From an uncultured Bacteroidia bacterium (GTDB lineage: Bacteria > Bacteroidota > Bacteroidia > Bacteroidales > UBA932): a DNA stretch of 56,401 bases. How positions within the stretch are numbered: position 1 is the first letter of the stretch; every line of letters begins with the position of its first letter. The DNA lies in contig CACYGW010000009.1 in assembly GCA_902774045.1 (NCBI GenBank), positions 1 to 56,401 on the forward strand, read 5' to 3'. Below, piece after piece: positions 17,339 through 26,727 of this stretch. A model generated the notes under the pieces. That model was not told the DNA's origin, did no database searches, and saw nothing but the letters and a program-made list of their open reading frames with translations. A program made the translations under genes and the position numbers.

Positions 17339-19417
17339 CTAGAAATATCTTTCTCTGTAGTCCTTTACGTCGGCCTGCTGAATCATCACGGGGATGATGC
17401 CCTGGCTTGCGTATGCAGACTCCTGAGCGGCTGCGTTCTTAGCGTCGTCCTCTGTGTAGAAAGCGCCGGTGTCGCGGGCGGTCACCTTGAATACGTAGGT
17501 ACCGATGTTGCCTGCAACGGGACCGGAAATCTTGCCAACCTCTGCAGCGCAGATAGCGCCTATGAAAGCATTGTCAAGACCCTGGCCGCTTCCGGTAGCG
17601 AAGGTAACGCCACTGCGGGAGCTGATAGAAGTATTAAGAGCCTCTGCAATCTCTTCAAGAGTAGAAAGGCCGGCAATCTTCTCTGCAACCTCTGCGCTCT
17701 TCTTCTCGCTGAGCTTCTGGTAGTAAAGCTGCTGACGGATGCTCTCTGCAACCTCTGCGAGAGTAGCTGTACCCTCTTCGTGGATACCGTTAACAAGAGC
17801 GACGATATGGAACTTGTTGTCTATGGTGATAACGCTGGAAACCTTGCCAACCTTCTTGCTGAAGGCCCAACGGGTAACCTCCTTGGCGTTATCTACGGAA
17901 CCCAGACGGCTTACGCCCTCTGTGAGCTTGTTGTAAGGATGAGAGTAAAGACCAAGGGTGTCAACTGCCTTGTGGTAAGCTGCGGCACCGTCTGCGGCTG
18001 CAACGGCAAAGTTGCTTGCCTTTGCATAGGACTCTGAACGGGTCTCCCTGCCAGGCTGGGCAGTCTTGGCAAGAATAGCCACCTGCTTCTTGGTAACGGC
18101 CTTGGTTGTACGTACAACCTCTACGATATGGGTGCCGTACTGAGTCTTAACAATGTAAGGCTTGCCCTTTGCTGCGGTGAAGATAGTCTTCTCGAAACCG
18201 GGGATATTGCGGCTCTGGGTTAACCAGCCAATGTTTCCTATTACACCGTCGGCTACAGAATTCTCATCTGCAGAATACTCCTGGGCAACATCCTCGAACT
18301 TAGCTTTCTTGGAAGCAACTACGGCAAGAAGGCTGTCTGCCTTAGCAGCGTTTGCTCCCTTGAGAAGGATGTGCTTTACATATACAGAGTCCGGAATATG
18401 CTTGGAATCCATAATCCTTGCAGCATAGAAAGTGTTGCCGGAAGTAACCACGTCGGAGGTCTTGCCTACGGCAGCGCTCTTTACAAACTCGTCTATCTTG
18501 GTGTTGACGCTCTTAAGCTCTCCCTCCTTATACCAGTGACCGTCGTAGGAAACCTCAGAGGTAACCTTGGAAAGGAAACTCTTAACATTGTCGGTAGAAG
18601 CAAACTCATCATAGGATGCGTTAACATAGTCGCGGGTAGCCTTGATATCAGAGTTGGAAGGCTTAACCTCAAATACAACGTACTCTATGTCGCGGCTGCC
18701 CTGCTGCTTGAAAAGCTGCTTGTGGCTGTTGTAGTAAGCCTTGATTTCGTCGTCTGATACAACAACAGTAGTGTCACGGCTGTAGCCGAAGGGGACCATT
18801 ACAAAATCTACGTCGTTGGTAACGTTGTTCTCTTCTATGCTCTTTGCAACCTTGAAGGGAGCTGCAGCGGAAGCATTGTTGAACAGAGCGTTGTACTTGC
18901 TCATATACTGCTGATTGTAAACCAGGTTCTGGATGTTTTCCCAGAAAAGACGAACCTGAGCGTTTATCTTGGAAGCCTGACCAATCTCAAGAACGTTAGC
19001 TACGGAGAAATTACCATTCTCGTCCTGGAATGCAGGGCTCTGGGCAATTATAGGAGAAATCATGCTGCCTGTCGTGAGGGCAACTTTCTCATCTGTGCCA
19101 AGGTTGATGCCTGCCTTCTTTGCATTTTTAATGAAGAGGTCTTTGAGGATGAACTCCTGCCAGGCAGCGTCCCTAAGCTGAATGCTCTGCTGCTCTGTAG
19201 GGCTTGCACTGCCAAGGTTCACAGCTGTGAGCCTGTCTACCTCGTTCATAAATTCATCATAAGAAATAGTTTTTCCGTCTATCTCGCCAACATTATTTTT
19301 AGGCTGGAAGAAGGTATCGATATCGCTGGGGTCTACAATAAACAGCAAAAGACCCAGAGCAATGATAATAGATGCTCCGATACCGAATTTTACGCGAATT
19401 TTTTCAAGAACCGCCAT
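17339..19417 (-). CDS. ppiD: PpiD-like periplasmic peptidyl-prolyl isomerase
   Basis: A 692-residue membrane-anchored chaperone and PPIase for outer-membrane protein folding. A short cytoplasmic tail and one helix (about 14-29) anchor it in the inner membrane. The following region, with VGEIDGKTISYDEF, is the SurA_N/PpiD chaperone domain. The parvulin domain lies at about 350-450, with YVKHILLKG and GDIGW-like GNIGWLTQSRNIPGFE, then QYGTHIVEV. A second, degenerate rotamase-like repeat follows. It is the last gene of the mfd-coaX-porin-TPR-lptC-ppiD series and lies 77 nt after lptC. No membrane CBS/hemolysin-like gene, which I would expect near lptC in some relatives, is present here. Confidence 0.88.
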   Translation of the reverse strand: MAVLEKIRVKFGIGASIIIALGLLLFIVDPSDIDTFFQPKNNVGEIDGKTISYDEFMNEVDRLTAVNLGSASPTEQQSIQLRDAAWQEFILKDLFIKNAKKAGINLGTDEKVALTTGSMISPIIAQSPAFQDENGNFSVANVLEIGQASKINAQVRLFWENIQNLVYNQQYMSKYNALFNNASAAAPFKVAKSIEENNVTNDVDFVMVPFGYSRDTTVVVSDDEIKAYYNSHKQLFKQQGSRDIEYVVFEVKPSNSDIKATRDYVNASYDEFASTDNVKSFLSKVTSEVSYDGHWYKEGELKSVNTKIDEFVKSAAVGKTSDVVTSGNTFYAARIMDSKHIPDSVYVKHILLKGANAAKADSLLAVVASKKAKFEDVAQEYSADENSVADGVIGNIGWLTQSRNIPGFEKTIFTAAKGKPYIVKTQYGTHIVEVVRTTKAVTKKQVAILAKTAQPGRETRSESYAKASNFAVAAADGAAAYHKAVDTLGLYSHPYNKLTEGVSRLGSVDNAKEVTRWAFSKKVGKVSSVITIDNKFHIVALVNGIHEEGTATLAEVAESIRQQLYYQKLSEKKSAEVAEKIAGLSTLEEIAEALNTSISSRSGVTFATGSGQGLDNAFIGAICAAEVGKISGPVAGNIGTYVFKVTARDTGAFYTEDDAKNAAAQESAYASQGIIPVMIQQADVKDYRERYF

Positions 19418-19494
19418 TGTTTATATAATTTTTTAGTTTTAACACATTTGGGGTGCGAAGATAGCAAATTTCCGTCAATTTCTATACAACAGAG

Positions 19495-20124
19495 CTATTT
19501 TTTAATCAAAGGACCTATGAAATTGGCCGAATCCACAGCTACTTTTGTTGTATCCTGAACTACAATGAAATAGTTGTTAAACGGCTGAAGTATAACCGCA
19601 TTGGACGCCCTGTCGTCTGAACGCAGGCCGTAACCCTGGATGAATCCGTCCGGGGAATACAGCCTCACGTAGCAGTCGTTGTATATTTCTCCAAGTTTTC
19701 TGTCCCAGTAAAGGGTATCCGTTTCGATGGTTTCATTCTTGATTATGTTGCGCACCTTCACCCGGCCGAAAGCCATCCAAATCTCTTCTTCCCCTTTCTT
19801 GGCTTTCTCGTGGCGGGCCATGTCTGCAAAAAGTTCAGACTCCAGCAGGCCCTCCTCAGTGTAGGCGTACACCTCTATCCCCTTTGGGAAAAGTTCCAGG
19901 TCCATTGTGTCCGCGTCGTACCTTTCCATAACTCCGGCCTTTATTCTCATCTGCAAAAGACCGTCCTTGGACTGCACCACGTACATATTGTCCACAACCT
20001 GATAAGGGACTTCTTTCAGAGAAAGCTTATCGGCCGTGGAAAGGGATGAGCTACAAGAAATAACAACGATTGCAACCGCAAAAACGGTTGCAATCATAAC
20101 TGCTATATTTTTTTCTCTTCGCAA
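19495..20124 (-). CDS. lptC: LPS export protein LptC-like lipoprotein
   Basis: A 209-residue protein with one N-terminal hydrophobic segment (about 8-23) ending at VISC, which could be a lipobox. The rest is a run of beta strands typical of the beta-jellyroll of LptC/OstA proteins, including the LptC-type strand pair around GLLQMRIKAGVMERYD, FPKGIEVYAY and LYWDRKLGEIYND. LptC passes lipopolysaccharide from the LptBFG transporter to LptA in the periplasm. The neighbouring TPR, porin and ppiD genes all concern the envelope. The stop codon is at 19495 and its start lies 6 nt after the upstream TPR gene, so they are cotranscribed. Confidence 0.85.
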   Translation of the reverse strand: MRREKNIAVMIATVFAVAIVVISCSSSLSTADKLSLKEVPYQVVDNMYVVQSKDGLLQMRIKAGVMERYDADTMDLELFPKGIEVYAYTEEGLLESELFADMARHEKAKKGEEEIWMAFGRVKVRNIIKNETIETDTLYWDRKLGEIYNDCYVRLYSPDGFIQGYGLRSDDRASNAVILQPFNNYFIVVQDTTKVAVDSANFIGPLIKK

Positions 20125-20130
20125 GTGACT

Positions 20131-21450
20131 TTACTTTTGAGTCCTTACTGTGGTAACTGCGCGCATTCCGCCGCAAGCTACGGTGTAGGACATACCGTCT
20201 GTAAGGTCATACATAAAGGCCTCTGCAGTCTGGGGATAGTAAACCTTGTACTGCGCAATGAGCCTGTTGCAATCCTCTGCAAGTGAAGGATCGGCCTCGC
20301 GTGCTTTCTGTAGGAAGTCTACGGCTACCCAGTAAGGTGCACGGCGGGCGATATCGTCACCCTCGCAAGTGGTTGAACCCCAGAGGGTACCTATGATGTA
20401 GTAAGCCTTTCCGGCAAATGCGGGATTAAGTTCGGCAGCCTTCTGTGCGGCAGCGAAAGCCTTGGACTTCTGACCGTTCTTAAGGCAGTAGGTTGCATAC
20501 TGGAGGGTATAATCTGCGGCATCTTCGTCTCCTGCCTCGGTAGCAAGACGAACGGCCTCCTCAAGGAAACTGATAGCCTCTGCGTCGTTGCCCTGCCTTG
20601 AGTTAAGAAGGTGGAGGGCATAAGCGCTCTGGGCAGAAGGCTCGTTCTTATGCATTGCGGTTGTAGCGCGGAGGAACAGGTCATTGCTGATACAATCCTC
20701 TGTCTTGGTCATCATCTTTACAATGTTAGTGGCAAGCTCTATATTGTCCGGGTCTGCTTCGTAACGGGGGGTAAACAATGCTATAAGGTTCTCGCAGCTG
20801 GCAACCTTGCTGGTGATGAAGATGCTCTCCATATCACCCTTTGCCTTGTCCAGCATATCCTGGGTTACTTCCTTGCCGGGCTCCATTGAAGCAACAAGGG
20901 CGATATTCCTCTCGTATGTGGCAATTACCTTCTCCGGCTCCAGTTTGCTATCCTGATAAAGAGCGATGGCGGTATTGAGGTCGTTGAAAAGAAGGCTGGG
21001 CTTGGTGTTGGTCTTGTTAACATCTATAATGCCTTCCAGTCCCTCAAATACCTGGACGGGATCTTTAACGTAGTTGATAATATCGCTTCCCTTGTTGTTA
21101 AGGGCCTGAACGGTGTAATTAGGGAAGTTCTTTACCCTAATATCGTAAAGATTAAGGAGGGTATCAACAACAGCCTTTACATACTCGGGCTTGCTCTTGT
21201 TTGCAGCTATGACGCGGCGAAGAATAACTGCACCGTCGGAATATACTCTCTGGTTGTAGTTGTGGGCGCAATACTTGTAAGCCTTTCTCCAGTTGGGAGT
21301 TGCGTCATTGTAGTTCTTCTGCTTGTAGTACTCTACATAGAAAGAAACGTACTTACGGCAGGAATCCACCGCTGCTTCTTGTGCATTTGCTTTGCTGCCA
21401 AGTGAGAAAACCATTGCAGCTGCAAGGAATGCAAATAAGATCTTTTTCAT
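20131..21450 (-). CDS. Secreted tetratricopeptide repeat protein
   Basis: A 439-residue protein with a clear signal peptide (1-23, ending in KANA followed by Q). It is otherwise almost all helical, with several TPR-like 34-residue units, the clearest near SAYALHLLNSRQGNDAEAI and the following SFLEEAVRLATEAGDE. It probably serves as a periplasmic scaffold. Its fixed position between a porin-like gene and lptC suggests a role in outer-membrane assembly, but no specific partner can be named. A conserved-looking C-terminal segment (DLTDGMSYTVACGGM) follows the repeats. The spacing to the porin-like gene upstream is 22 nt. Confidence 0.75.
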   Translation of the reverse strand: MKKILFAFLAAAMVFSLGSKANAQEAAVDSCRKYVSFYVEYYKQKNYNDATPNWRKAYKYCAHNYNQRVYSDGAVILRRVIAANKSKPEYVKAVVDTLLNLYDIRVKNFPNYTVQALNNKGSDIINYVKDPVQVFEGLEGIIDVNKTNTKPSLLFNDLNTAIALYQDSKLEPEKVIATYERNIALVASMEPGKEVTQDMLDKAKGDMESIFITSKVASCENLIALFTPRYEADPDNIELATNIVKMMTKTEDCISNDLFLRATTAMHKNEPSAQSAYALHLLNSRQGNDAEAISFLEEAVRLATEAGDEDAADYTLQYATYCLKNGQKSKAFAAAQKAAELNPAFAGKAYYIIGTLWGSTTCEGDDIARRAPYWVAVDFLQKAREADPSLAEDCNRLIAQYKVYYPQTAEAFMYDLTDGMSYTVACGGMRAVTTVRTQK

Positions 21451-21472
21451 ATTCTTTATGTTTAATTATTTT

Positions 21473-22795
21473 TTACTCGTATCTTGGTTTCTGGAACCAA
21501 ACATCGTGGATATTGAATCCAATGGTAAACGTAACAAACCTTTCTTTTATGAGGCCGTTTGCCGTTTTGCCTCTCTGGCCCGCGTTCACCGCTACAGTAA
21601 GGCCGTTATACCATCTGAAGATGGGTAAGGTCATTCCGAAGGTTACCCCCATTGTGTTAACCGCGCCTCCGTTTACCTTGTAGTAAGCTTTGTCGTAGTA
21701 AAGTCCGGCCCGGTAGGTACATCTCCTGAAGTAATAACGGATATCGTTCTTATTGGGCGTGTACTCGAATCCGGCCCTTATGGACATTGCCTTTGTGGTT
21801 GTGAAAACGGCAGCATCGTTCCCGCTTGCAAACCCCTTGATTGCATCCAGATTGCTTCCAGACCAATCGGCATAAATAAAATCAACCTCGGCATTCCACC
21901 TGCTTCCGTTTCTTACGGAAATGCCTATTCCAGTCTCAGCGGCAAGGTGAAGCCCGGATTTTCCTTTGCCAAGGGTATCAATTGCATACCGGAGAGTATC
22001 GGCAACTGAAGACAGGGCGGCATATTTATAATCTGTCACTCTTCCCTTGAGGCCGGTACGAAGCCTATGAGTGACTCCGGCAGAAACCGTGAGGCCGTTG
22101 GAAAGGCGTTTTTCGTACTGGACGCCGAATTTTCCGGTAATGGCGTGAAGGCTGAGGTCGTATCCGGTATATAGGCTGTTGGTCGATGTTGACTCGAAAC
22201 TGTATGTGTAGTCCTTATCCAGTTTTCCAAAATAATAAAGGAGTTGAGCGCCTACGGAAAAGTTTTTATTGATATCCATTCCAGCTCCTGCGAACAACTG
22301 ATAAATACCACCCTGACCGGATGCCGTTCTTGTAATATAACCTGTCTGGGCAAGGAGTTCCTTGTTTACGCGGCTGGAAAAATCAAAGGCTACGTCGCTG
22401 AAAGGAGTTATTCCGGCTATGAAAGCAGACCTTTCGTAAATAGGAACAGTGAAGGATATCCCGCTAATATTAAAGGTGTTGTTTGCCGATTTTTTCCCGG
22501 TCTGGCTAAATAACTTGTTCTGGACGGACAGGTTGATGTCAGCCATAAAAGCCAGGGTGTCGCGGGCCGTAACAGCCGCAGGGTTAAGGTAATTGACAAA
22601 TTGCCTGTTGCGCATTGCTACTCCGACTCCTCCCATTCCGTTATTCAGAGCTGTTCCCTGGGAATAAATGTCACCGATTCCAAACAGCGAGTACGGAGAA
22701 TACGAGTTGTTGGCACTCTCCGACTGCGCACTCAATCCAACGCAAATCAGGGCTGCACAAACAGTCACAAATAATCTTCTACAAACTTTTGACAT
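21473..22795 (-). CDS. Outer-membrane beta-barrel protein, FadL/PorV-like
   Basis: A protein of about 440 residues with a signal peptide ending in LSAQ and a full outer-membrane barrel: repeated amphipathic strands of about ten residues and an aromatic-rich C-terminal region. The N-terminal SPYSLFGIGD and the Gly-rich GGVGVAMRN followed by VNYLNPAA recall FadL/OmpP1-like proteins of Bacteroidota, where this motif lines the hatch region. The function is probably transport of hydrophobic compounds or a structural role; PorV-type proteins of type 9 secretion look similar, so the exact family is uncertain. I chose the ATG at 22795 (MSKVCRR); an in-frame codon at 22807 would add four residues. Either start overlaps the end of coaX. 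Confidence 0.75.
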   Translation of the reverse strand: MSKVCRRLFVTVCAALICVGLSAQSESANNSYSPYSLFGIGDIYSQGTALNNGMGGVGVAMRNRQFVNYLNPAAVTARDTLAFMADINLSVQNKLFSQTGKKSANNTFNISGISFTVPIYERSAFIAGITPFSDVAFDFSSRVNKELLAQTGYITRTASGQGGIYQLFAGAGMDINKNFSVGAQLLYYFGKLDKDYTYSFESTSTNSLYTGYDLSLHAITGKFGVQYEKRLSNGLTVSAGVTHRLRTGLKGRVTDYKYAALSSVADTLRYAIDTLGKGKSGLHLAAETGIGISVRNGSRWNAEVDFIYADWSGSNLDAIKGFASGNDAAVFTTTKAMSIRAGFEYTPNKNDIRYYFRRCTYRAGLYYDKAYYKVNGGAVNTMGVTFGMTLPIFRWYNGLTVAVNAGQRGKTANGLIKERFVTFTIGFNIHDVWFQKPRYE

Positions 22796-23501
22796 AATCG
22801 TCAGCAATTAATGCAAGGCCCATCAAGACCAAATTACAAACTACAAATATCGAGTTTTTCATCCGTTTTGCAAAATAAATCGCATCACCGCCTGTAAATA
22901 CGATGATATTATCCGGATGTAGACTGATATACCCCTCTATTTCAAACATTATGCCCGATATAACTCCGGACATCAAACTTCCCTGAGAACTATGCCCTAA
23001 GACCTCTGATTTTTCCGGCGTATCCAGAAGAGGAAGGGCCCTGGAATACCTGTTCAGAGCCTTGAATCTGGTCCTGCACCCAAGAGAAATATTACCTCCT
23101 TCGTACACCCCGTCCCTGCTTATCAAATCTATAGACAGCGTGGTTCCAAAATCCACAACCGTGCAGCCTCTGTCCGGGAAAAGATACCTGGCCGCAAGAA
23201 GGGCGGCAGCCCTGTCATAGGTAATGTATTCCGGGAGACCTTTATTTGTAAGCGTCTGAGTATGAGCCTTGTCAAGTATCAGAAGGTGCTTACACTTACG
23301 GCTTAGTATTTTCTCGTCGTGGGAAGGTATTCCATAAACCGAAGACACCACAAGAACCTCCGGAGTTTCTTTTTCCAGAAGAGAGAGAATAAAATCCAGA
23401 ACCTTTTCTCCCTGATATCTGAAGGTCTTGCCAAGGGTCATTCCGTCCGAGCGGGACGCCTTGACAGCGGTATTTCCAATTTCTACTATTAAATTGAACA
23501 T
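22779..23501 (-). CDS. coaX: Type III pantothenate kinase
   Basis: A 240-residue acetate/sugar-kinase-fold enzyme that phosphorylates pantothenate, the first step of coenzyme A synthesis. YDRAAALLAA, VVDFGTTLSIDLI and GGNISLGCRTR correspond to the conserved GxDR, IxDxGTAxTxD and GGxIxPG motifs. The first motif reads VEIGNT instead of the usual DIGNT, replacing a conserved Asp with Glu7. The protein overlaps the downstream porin-like gene by 17 nt and starts 31 nt after mfd. It has its own -7 element at 23519-23526, so it can be expressed apart from mfd. Confidence 0.93.
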   Translation of the reverse strand: MFNLIVEIGNTAVKASRSDGMTLGKTFRYQGEKVLDFILSLLEKETPEVLVVSSVYGIPSHDEKILSRKCKHLLILDKAHTQTLTNKGLPEYITYDRAAALLAARYLFPDRGCTVVDFGTTLSIDLISRDGVYEGGNISLGCRTRFKALNRYSRALPLLDTPEKSEVLGHSSQGSLMSGVISGIMFEIEGYISLHPDNIIVFTGGDAIYFAKRMKNSIFVVCNLVLMGLALIADDYVKSL

Positions 23502-23518
23502 AAATAATCTGTAGCCTG

Positions 23519-23526
23519 CAAATATA
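23519..23526 (-). promoter_or_regulatory. Bacteroidota -7 element for coaX and downstream genes
   Basis: CAAATATA on the plus strand reads TATATTTG on the minus strand, in the 31-nt gap between the mfd stop codon and the coaX start at 23501. It would give an mRNA leader of roughly 10 nt. Confidence 0.55.
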
Positions 23527-23532
23527 GAAATT

Positions 23533-26500
23533 TTATGTTAATTCGCATAGTGTGCGATAGGCTGTACCAAGAGAATTTACGTTTCTGGAGATTAACCTCA
23601 ACTTCTGGTCCGTGTTTTTAAGCTCGAACAGACGTGCCTTCCGACTTATCATCGCCAGAATATTACTGAAGGTCTTTTCCCTATAGTAGGGGGACATTGG
23701 ATTGGAGATAAAGAAGGCTATCATTATGCCGTTCTTTATGATTATTTTCTCAAAGCCCAGTTTTTCTCCCAGGTGGCGGATTCTAACAACGTACATAAGG
23801 CTCTCTACCTCCGGAGGGAGGGTTCCGAACCTATCCCCAAGCCTTGTTGCAAGGGCGTCAAGCTGGGAGTCGCTTACAGTTGAATCCAACTCCTTGTATA
23901 TCCTTATTTTTTCTGCCGTTACGTCTATGTAATCGTCTGGTATAAGGGCGGGCTGATCGGTCTCTACCATACAGTCCTGTACGTAACCTGAGTTTACGGA
24001 ACGGGTGAGCATTCCGGTTTCCAAACCAAGTTCTTCCATAGCCTCTGCGAGAATCTTCTGATATGTCTCGTACCCCATATCGGAAATAAAGCCGCTCTGC
24101 TCTGCACCCAGAAGGTTTCCGGCCCCGCGGATATCAAGGTCCTGCATTGCTATGTTAAAGCCGCTGCCAAGGTCGGAGAACGCCTCGATAGCCTTCAGGC
24201 GGCGACGGGCATCGTCGGTAAGAGTAGTTAACGGCGGCACAATAAGATAGCAGAACGCCTTCCTGTTAGAGCGGCCCACGCGGCCACGGAGCTGGTGAAG
24301 GTCGCTAAGTCCAAAGTTCTGGGCCTGATTGATAATAATAGTGTTGGCGTTGGGAATATCCAGGCCGTTCTCTATGATGGTTGTGCACAGCAGAAGGTCG
24401 TAATCGCCCTGCATAAAGTCCAGCATCTTGTTTTCCAGTTGCTTAGGCTCCATCTGCCCGTGGGCCACGCAAATCTTCATATCCGGCACTAGCCTCTGCA
24501 GAATATCGGCAATAGCTGGAAGTTCCTCAACTTTATTGTGAAGGAAGAAGATTTGACCGCCGCGGCGGAGTTCGTAGTTAAGGATATTCTGAATCTCTTC
24601 CTTGTCAAAGAGAATTATTTCTGTCTGGGTAGGAATCCTGTTTGGCGGAGGAGTGCTTATTATGGAAAGGTCGCGGGCTCCCAGCAAAGAGAATTGCAGA
24701 GTTCTGGGGATAGGGGTGGCCGTAAGGGTAAGGGTATCTACAGAGTGCTTCATCTGGCGGAGTTTTTCCTTTGCGCTAACCCCAAACTTCTGCTCCTCGT
24801 CTATTATGAGAAGACCTAAGTCCTTGAAATCAAAATCACTGGACAGTATCTTATGGGTACCAACAAGAATATCTATCTTACCTTCCTTTATTCTTTTTTT
24901 TATGTCCGATATTTCCTTGGCCGTGCGCAGGCGGCTTACATAGTCTATCCTGCACGGGAAGTCCTTAAGCCTTGATTCAAAAGTCTTGAAGTGCTGCAGG
25001 GCCAGGATGGTGGTAGGCACAAGGAGCGCAACCTGCTTGTTGTCAGCCACGGCCTTGAACGCCGCCCTTATAGCTATCTCTGTCTTGCCAAAGCCAACAT
25101 CGCCGCAGATAAGCCTGTCCATAGGGCTTACATCCTCCATATCCTCCTTTACCGCCTTGGTGGCCGTCTGCTGGTCCGGGGTATCCTCGTACATAAAGGA
25201 AGATTCCAGTTCCTCCTGAAGGTAAGTATCGGCAGAAAAAGCAAAACCCTTGGATGCCTTTCGCTTTGCATAGAGTTGAATTAGTTCCTTGGCAATATCC
25301 TTTACCTTAGATTTGGCCGACGTCTTAAGGTTCTGCCAGGTCTTTGATCCAAGCTTGTGTATCCTGGGAGGCTCGGCATCCTTTGATTTATACCGGCTTA
25401 TCTTATGAAGGGAGTGCACCGATACAAAGACAACATCGCCGTCACGGTACATTAATTTTACCACCTCGTGCATCCGGCCCTTATCGTCCTTCATCCTTAC
25501 AAGACCCCCGAATATTCCAACCCCGTGGTCTATATGTACGATGTAATCTCCTATGTTAAAAGAACTAAGGTCGTTAAGGGTGAGTTGCTCGCTTTTATCC
25601 ACCGACCTTCTTAGGATTACGCGGTGGAAGCGGTCAAAAATTTCGTGGTCCGTATAGATGCAGATTTTGTCGTCCACATCTATAAAGCCGTTATGGATAT
25701 TAATTCCATTTACAAACTCCGGAAGTATGCCACCAGACGTAGTTATAATGCTTTTTAACCTGTCTGTCTGGCTCTCTTTTTCTCCAACTATGTAAACCTT
25801 GTAGCCTTCCTCTGTCTTTGTGCGGATATCGGAGGTAAGCAGTTCAAAATTTTTATTAAACACCGGTTGCGGTCTAATAGAGAATTTTACCGGCTGCGAG
25901 TCTATCCCGGCAATGGGCACCTCCAGAAACACTCTTTTATATTTTTTGGTCAGGGAGAAAAATTCCTCTTCCTTGTACATATCGGAAGAGTCCAGCCAAA
26001 GAAGAGTATCCTGCGGCAGCAGGGAAAGAATATTCACTGTTTCCGTACCCTCGGCGGCCGCAGTAAGGTCTGGATAAATCTGGGCCTCCTCTACTCTTTC
26101 TATGGACAGCTGGGTATTACAGTTGAATACATTTATTTTCTCTACCTCATCTCCAAACAAGGAAAGCCTGAAGGGGTTGTTGTAGGAATAAGAGAATATA
26201 TCTATCACCGACCCTCTTAGGGCGAACTGTCCGGGGGCGGACACGAAGTCTGTTTTCTCGAACCCCAGGGCCACCAGGGATTTTTTTAGGTTTTCATAGT
26301 CTATTTCCTCCCCTTCCTTTATATTTATTACCGATTTTTTTATACTCCCGGTCGATGGTATCTCTTCCTTTATGGCATCGGGGTAGGATATGAATATTAT
26401 AAAATCATCTTTTTTCAGGGCCGATAGTTTTCCTATTGCGGCGGTGCGCTGCACTGACAGGGACGATTTGTAATTGCTTTTTTCTATGTTTTTCCCGGTA

Positions 26501-26727
26501 TCCGGAAGAAAGAAAACACGGTCACCATCGGTCAGGGCATATAAATCTACAGCGCAGTACTCCGCCGCCTCGCGGGTGGGCAGTATAACAAAGTGAACAC
26601 CCCTGGAGGCAGCAACCTGGTTTAAAACAAACCATCGGGAAGATAAAAATAACCCGCTGCAATATACCTCCCCTATACTGGAAATTCTATTTTTTAAAGC
26701 CTCTGCTGCGGCGCTGCAAATTATCAT
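23533..26727 (-). CDS. mfd: Transcription-repair coupling factor Mfd
   Basis: A 1064-residue SF2 translocase that removes stalled RNA polymerase at lesions and recruits UvrA. The N-terminal UvrB-like region includes APGQFALRGSVIDIF (about 164-178). The RNA-polymerase-interacting domain starts at IGDYIVHIDHGVGIF (392-406). Walker A is GDVGFGKTE (542-550), followed by a DEEQ box (IIDEEQKFGV) and TATPIPRTL. Motifs V and VI include GLDIPNANTIII and LHQLRGRVGRS. The C-terminal TRCF domain closes the protein. It is somewhat shorter than E. coli Mfd (1148). It is first in the minus-strand series that continues with coaX. The AT-rich 290 nt upstream separate it from the divergent ruvB. Confidence 0.97.
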   Translation of the reverse strand: MIICSAAAEALKNRISSIGEVYCSGLFLSSRWFVLNQVAASRGVHFVILPTREAAEYCAVDLYALTDGDRVFFLPDTGKNIEKSNYKSSLSVQRTAAIGKLSALKKDDFIIFISYPDAIKEEIPSTGSIKKSVINIKEGEEIDYENLKKSLVALGFEKTDFVSAPGQFALRGSVIDIFSYSYNNPFRLSLFGDEVEKINVFNCNTQLSIERVEEAQIYPDLTAAAEGTETVNILSLLPQDTLLWLDSSDMYKEEEFFSLTKKYKRVFLEVPIAGIDSQPVKFSIRPQPVFNKNFELLTSDIRTKTEEGYKVYIVGEKESQTDRLKSIITTSGGILPEFVNGINIHNGFIDVDDKICIYTDHEIFDRFHRVILRRSVDKSEQLTLNDLSSFNIGDYIVHIDHGVGIFGGLVRMKDDKGRMHEVVKLMYRDGDVVFVSVHSLHKISRYKSKDAEPPRIHKLGSKTWQNLKTSAKSKVKDIAKELIQLYAKRKASKGFAFSADTYLQEELESSFMYEDTPDQQTATKAVKEDMEDVSPMDRLICGDVGFGKTEIAIRAAFKAVADNKQVALLVPTTILALQHFKTFESRLKDFPCRIDYVSRLRTAKEISDIKKRIKEGKIDILVGTHKILSSDFDFKDLGLLIIDEEQKFGVSAKEKLRQMKHSVDTLTLTATPIPRTLQFSLLGARDLSIISTPPPNRIPTQTEIILFDKEEIQNILNYELRRGGQIFFLHNKVEELPAIADILQRLVPDMKICVAHGQMEPKQLENKMLDFMQGDYDLLLCTTIIENGLDIPNANTIIINQAQNFGLSDLHQLRGRVGRSNRKAFCYLIVPPLTTLTDDARRRLKAIEAFSDLGSGFNIAMQDLDIRGAGNLLGAEQSGFISDMGYETYQKILAEAMEELGLETGMLTRSVNSGYVQDCMVETDQPALIPDDYIDVTAEKIRIYKELDSTVSDSQLDALATRLGDRFGTLPPEVESLMYVVRIRHLGEKLGFEKIIIKNGIMIAFFISNPMSPYYREKTFSNILAMISRKARLFELKNTDQKLRLISRNVNSLGTAYRTLCELT

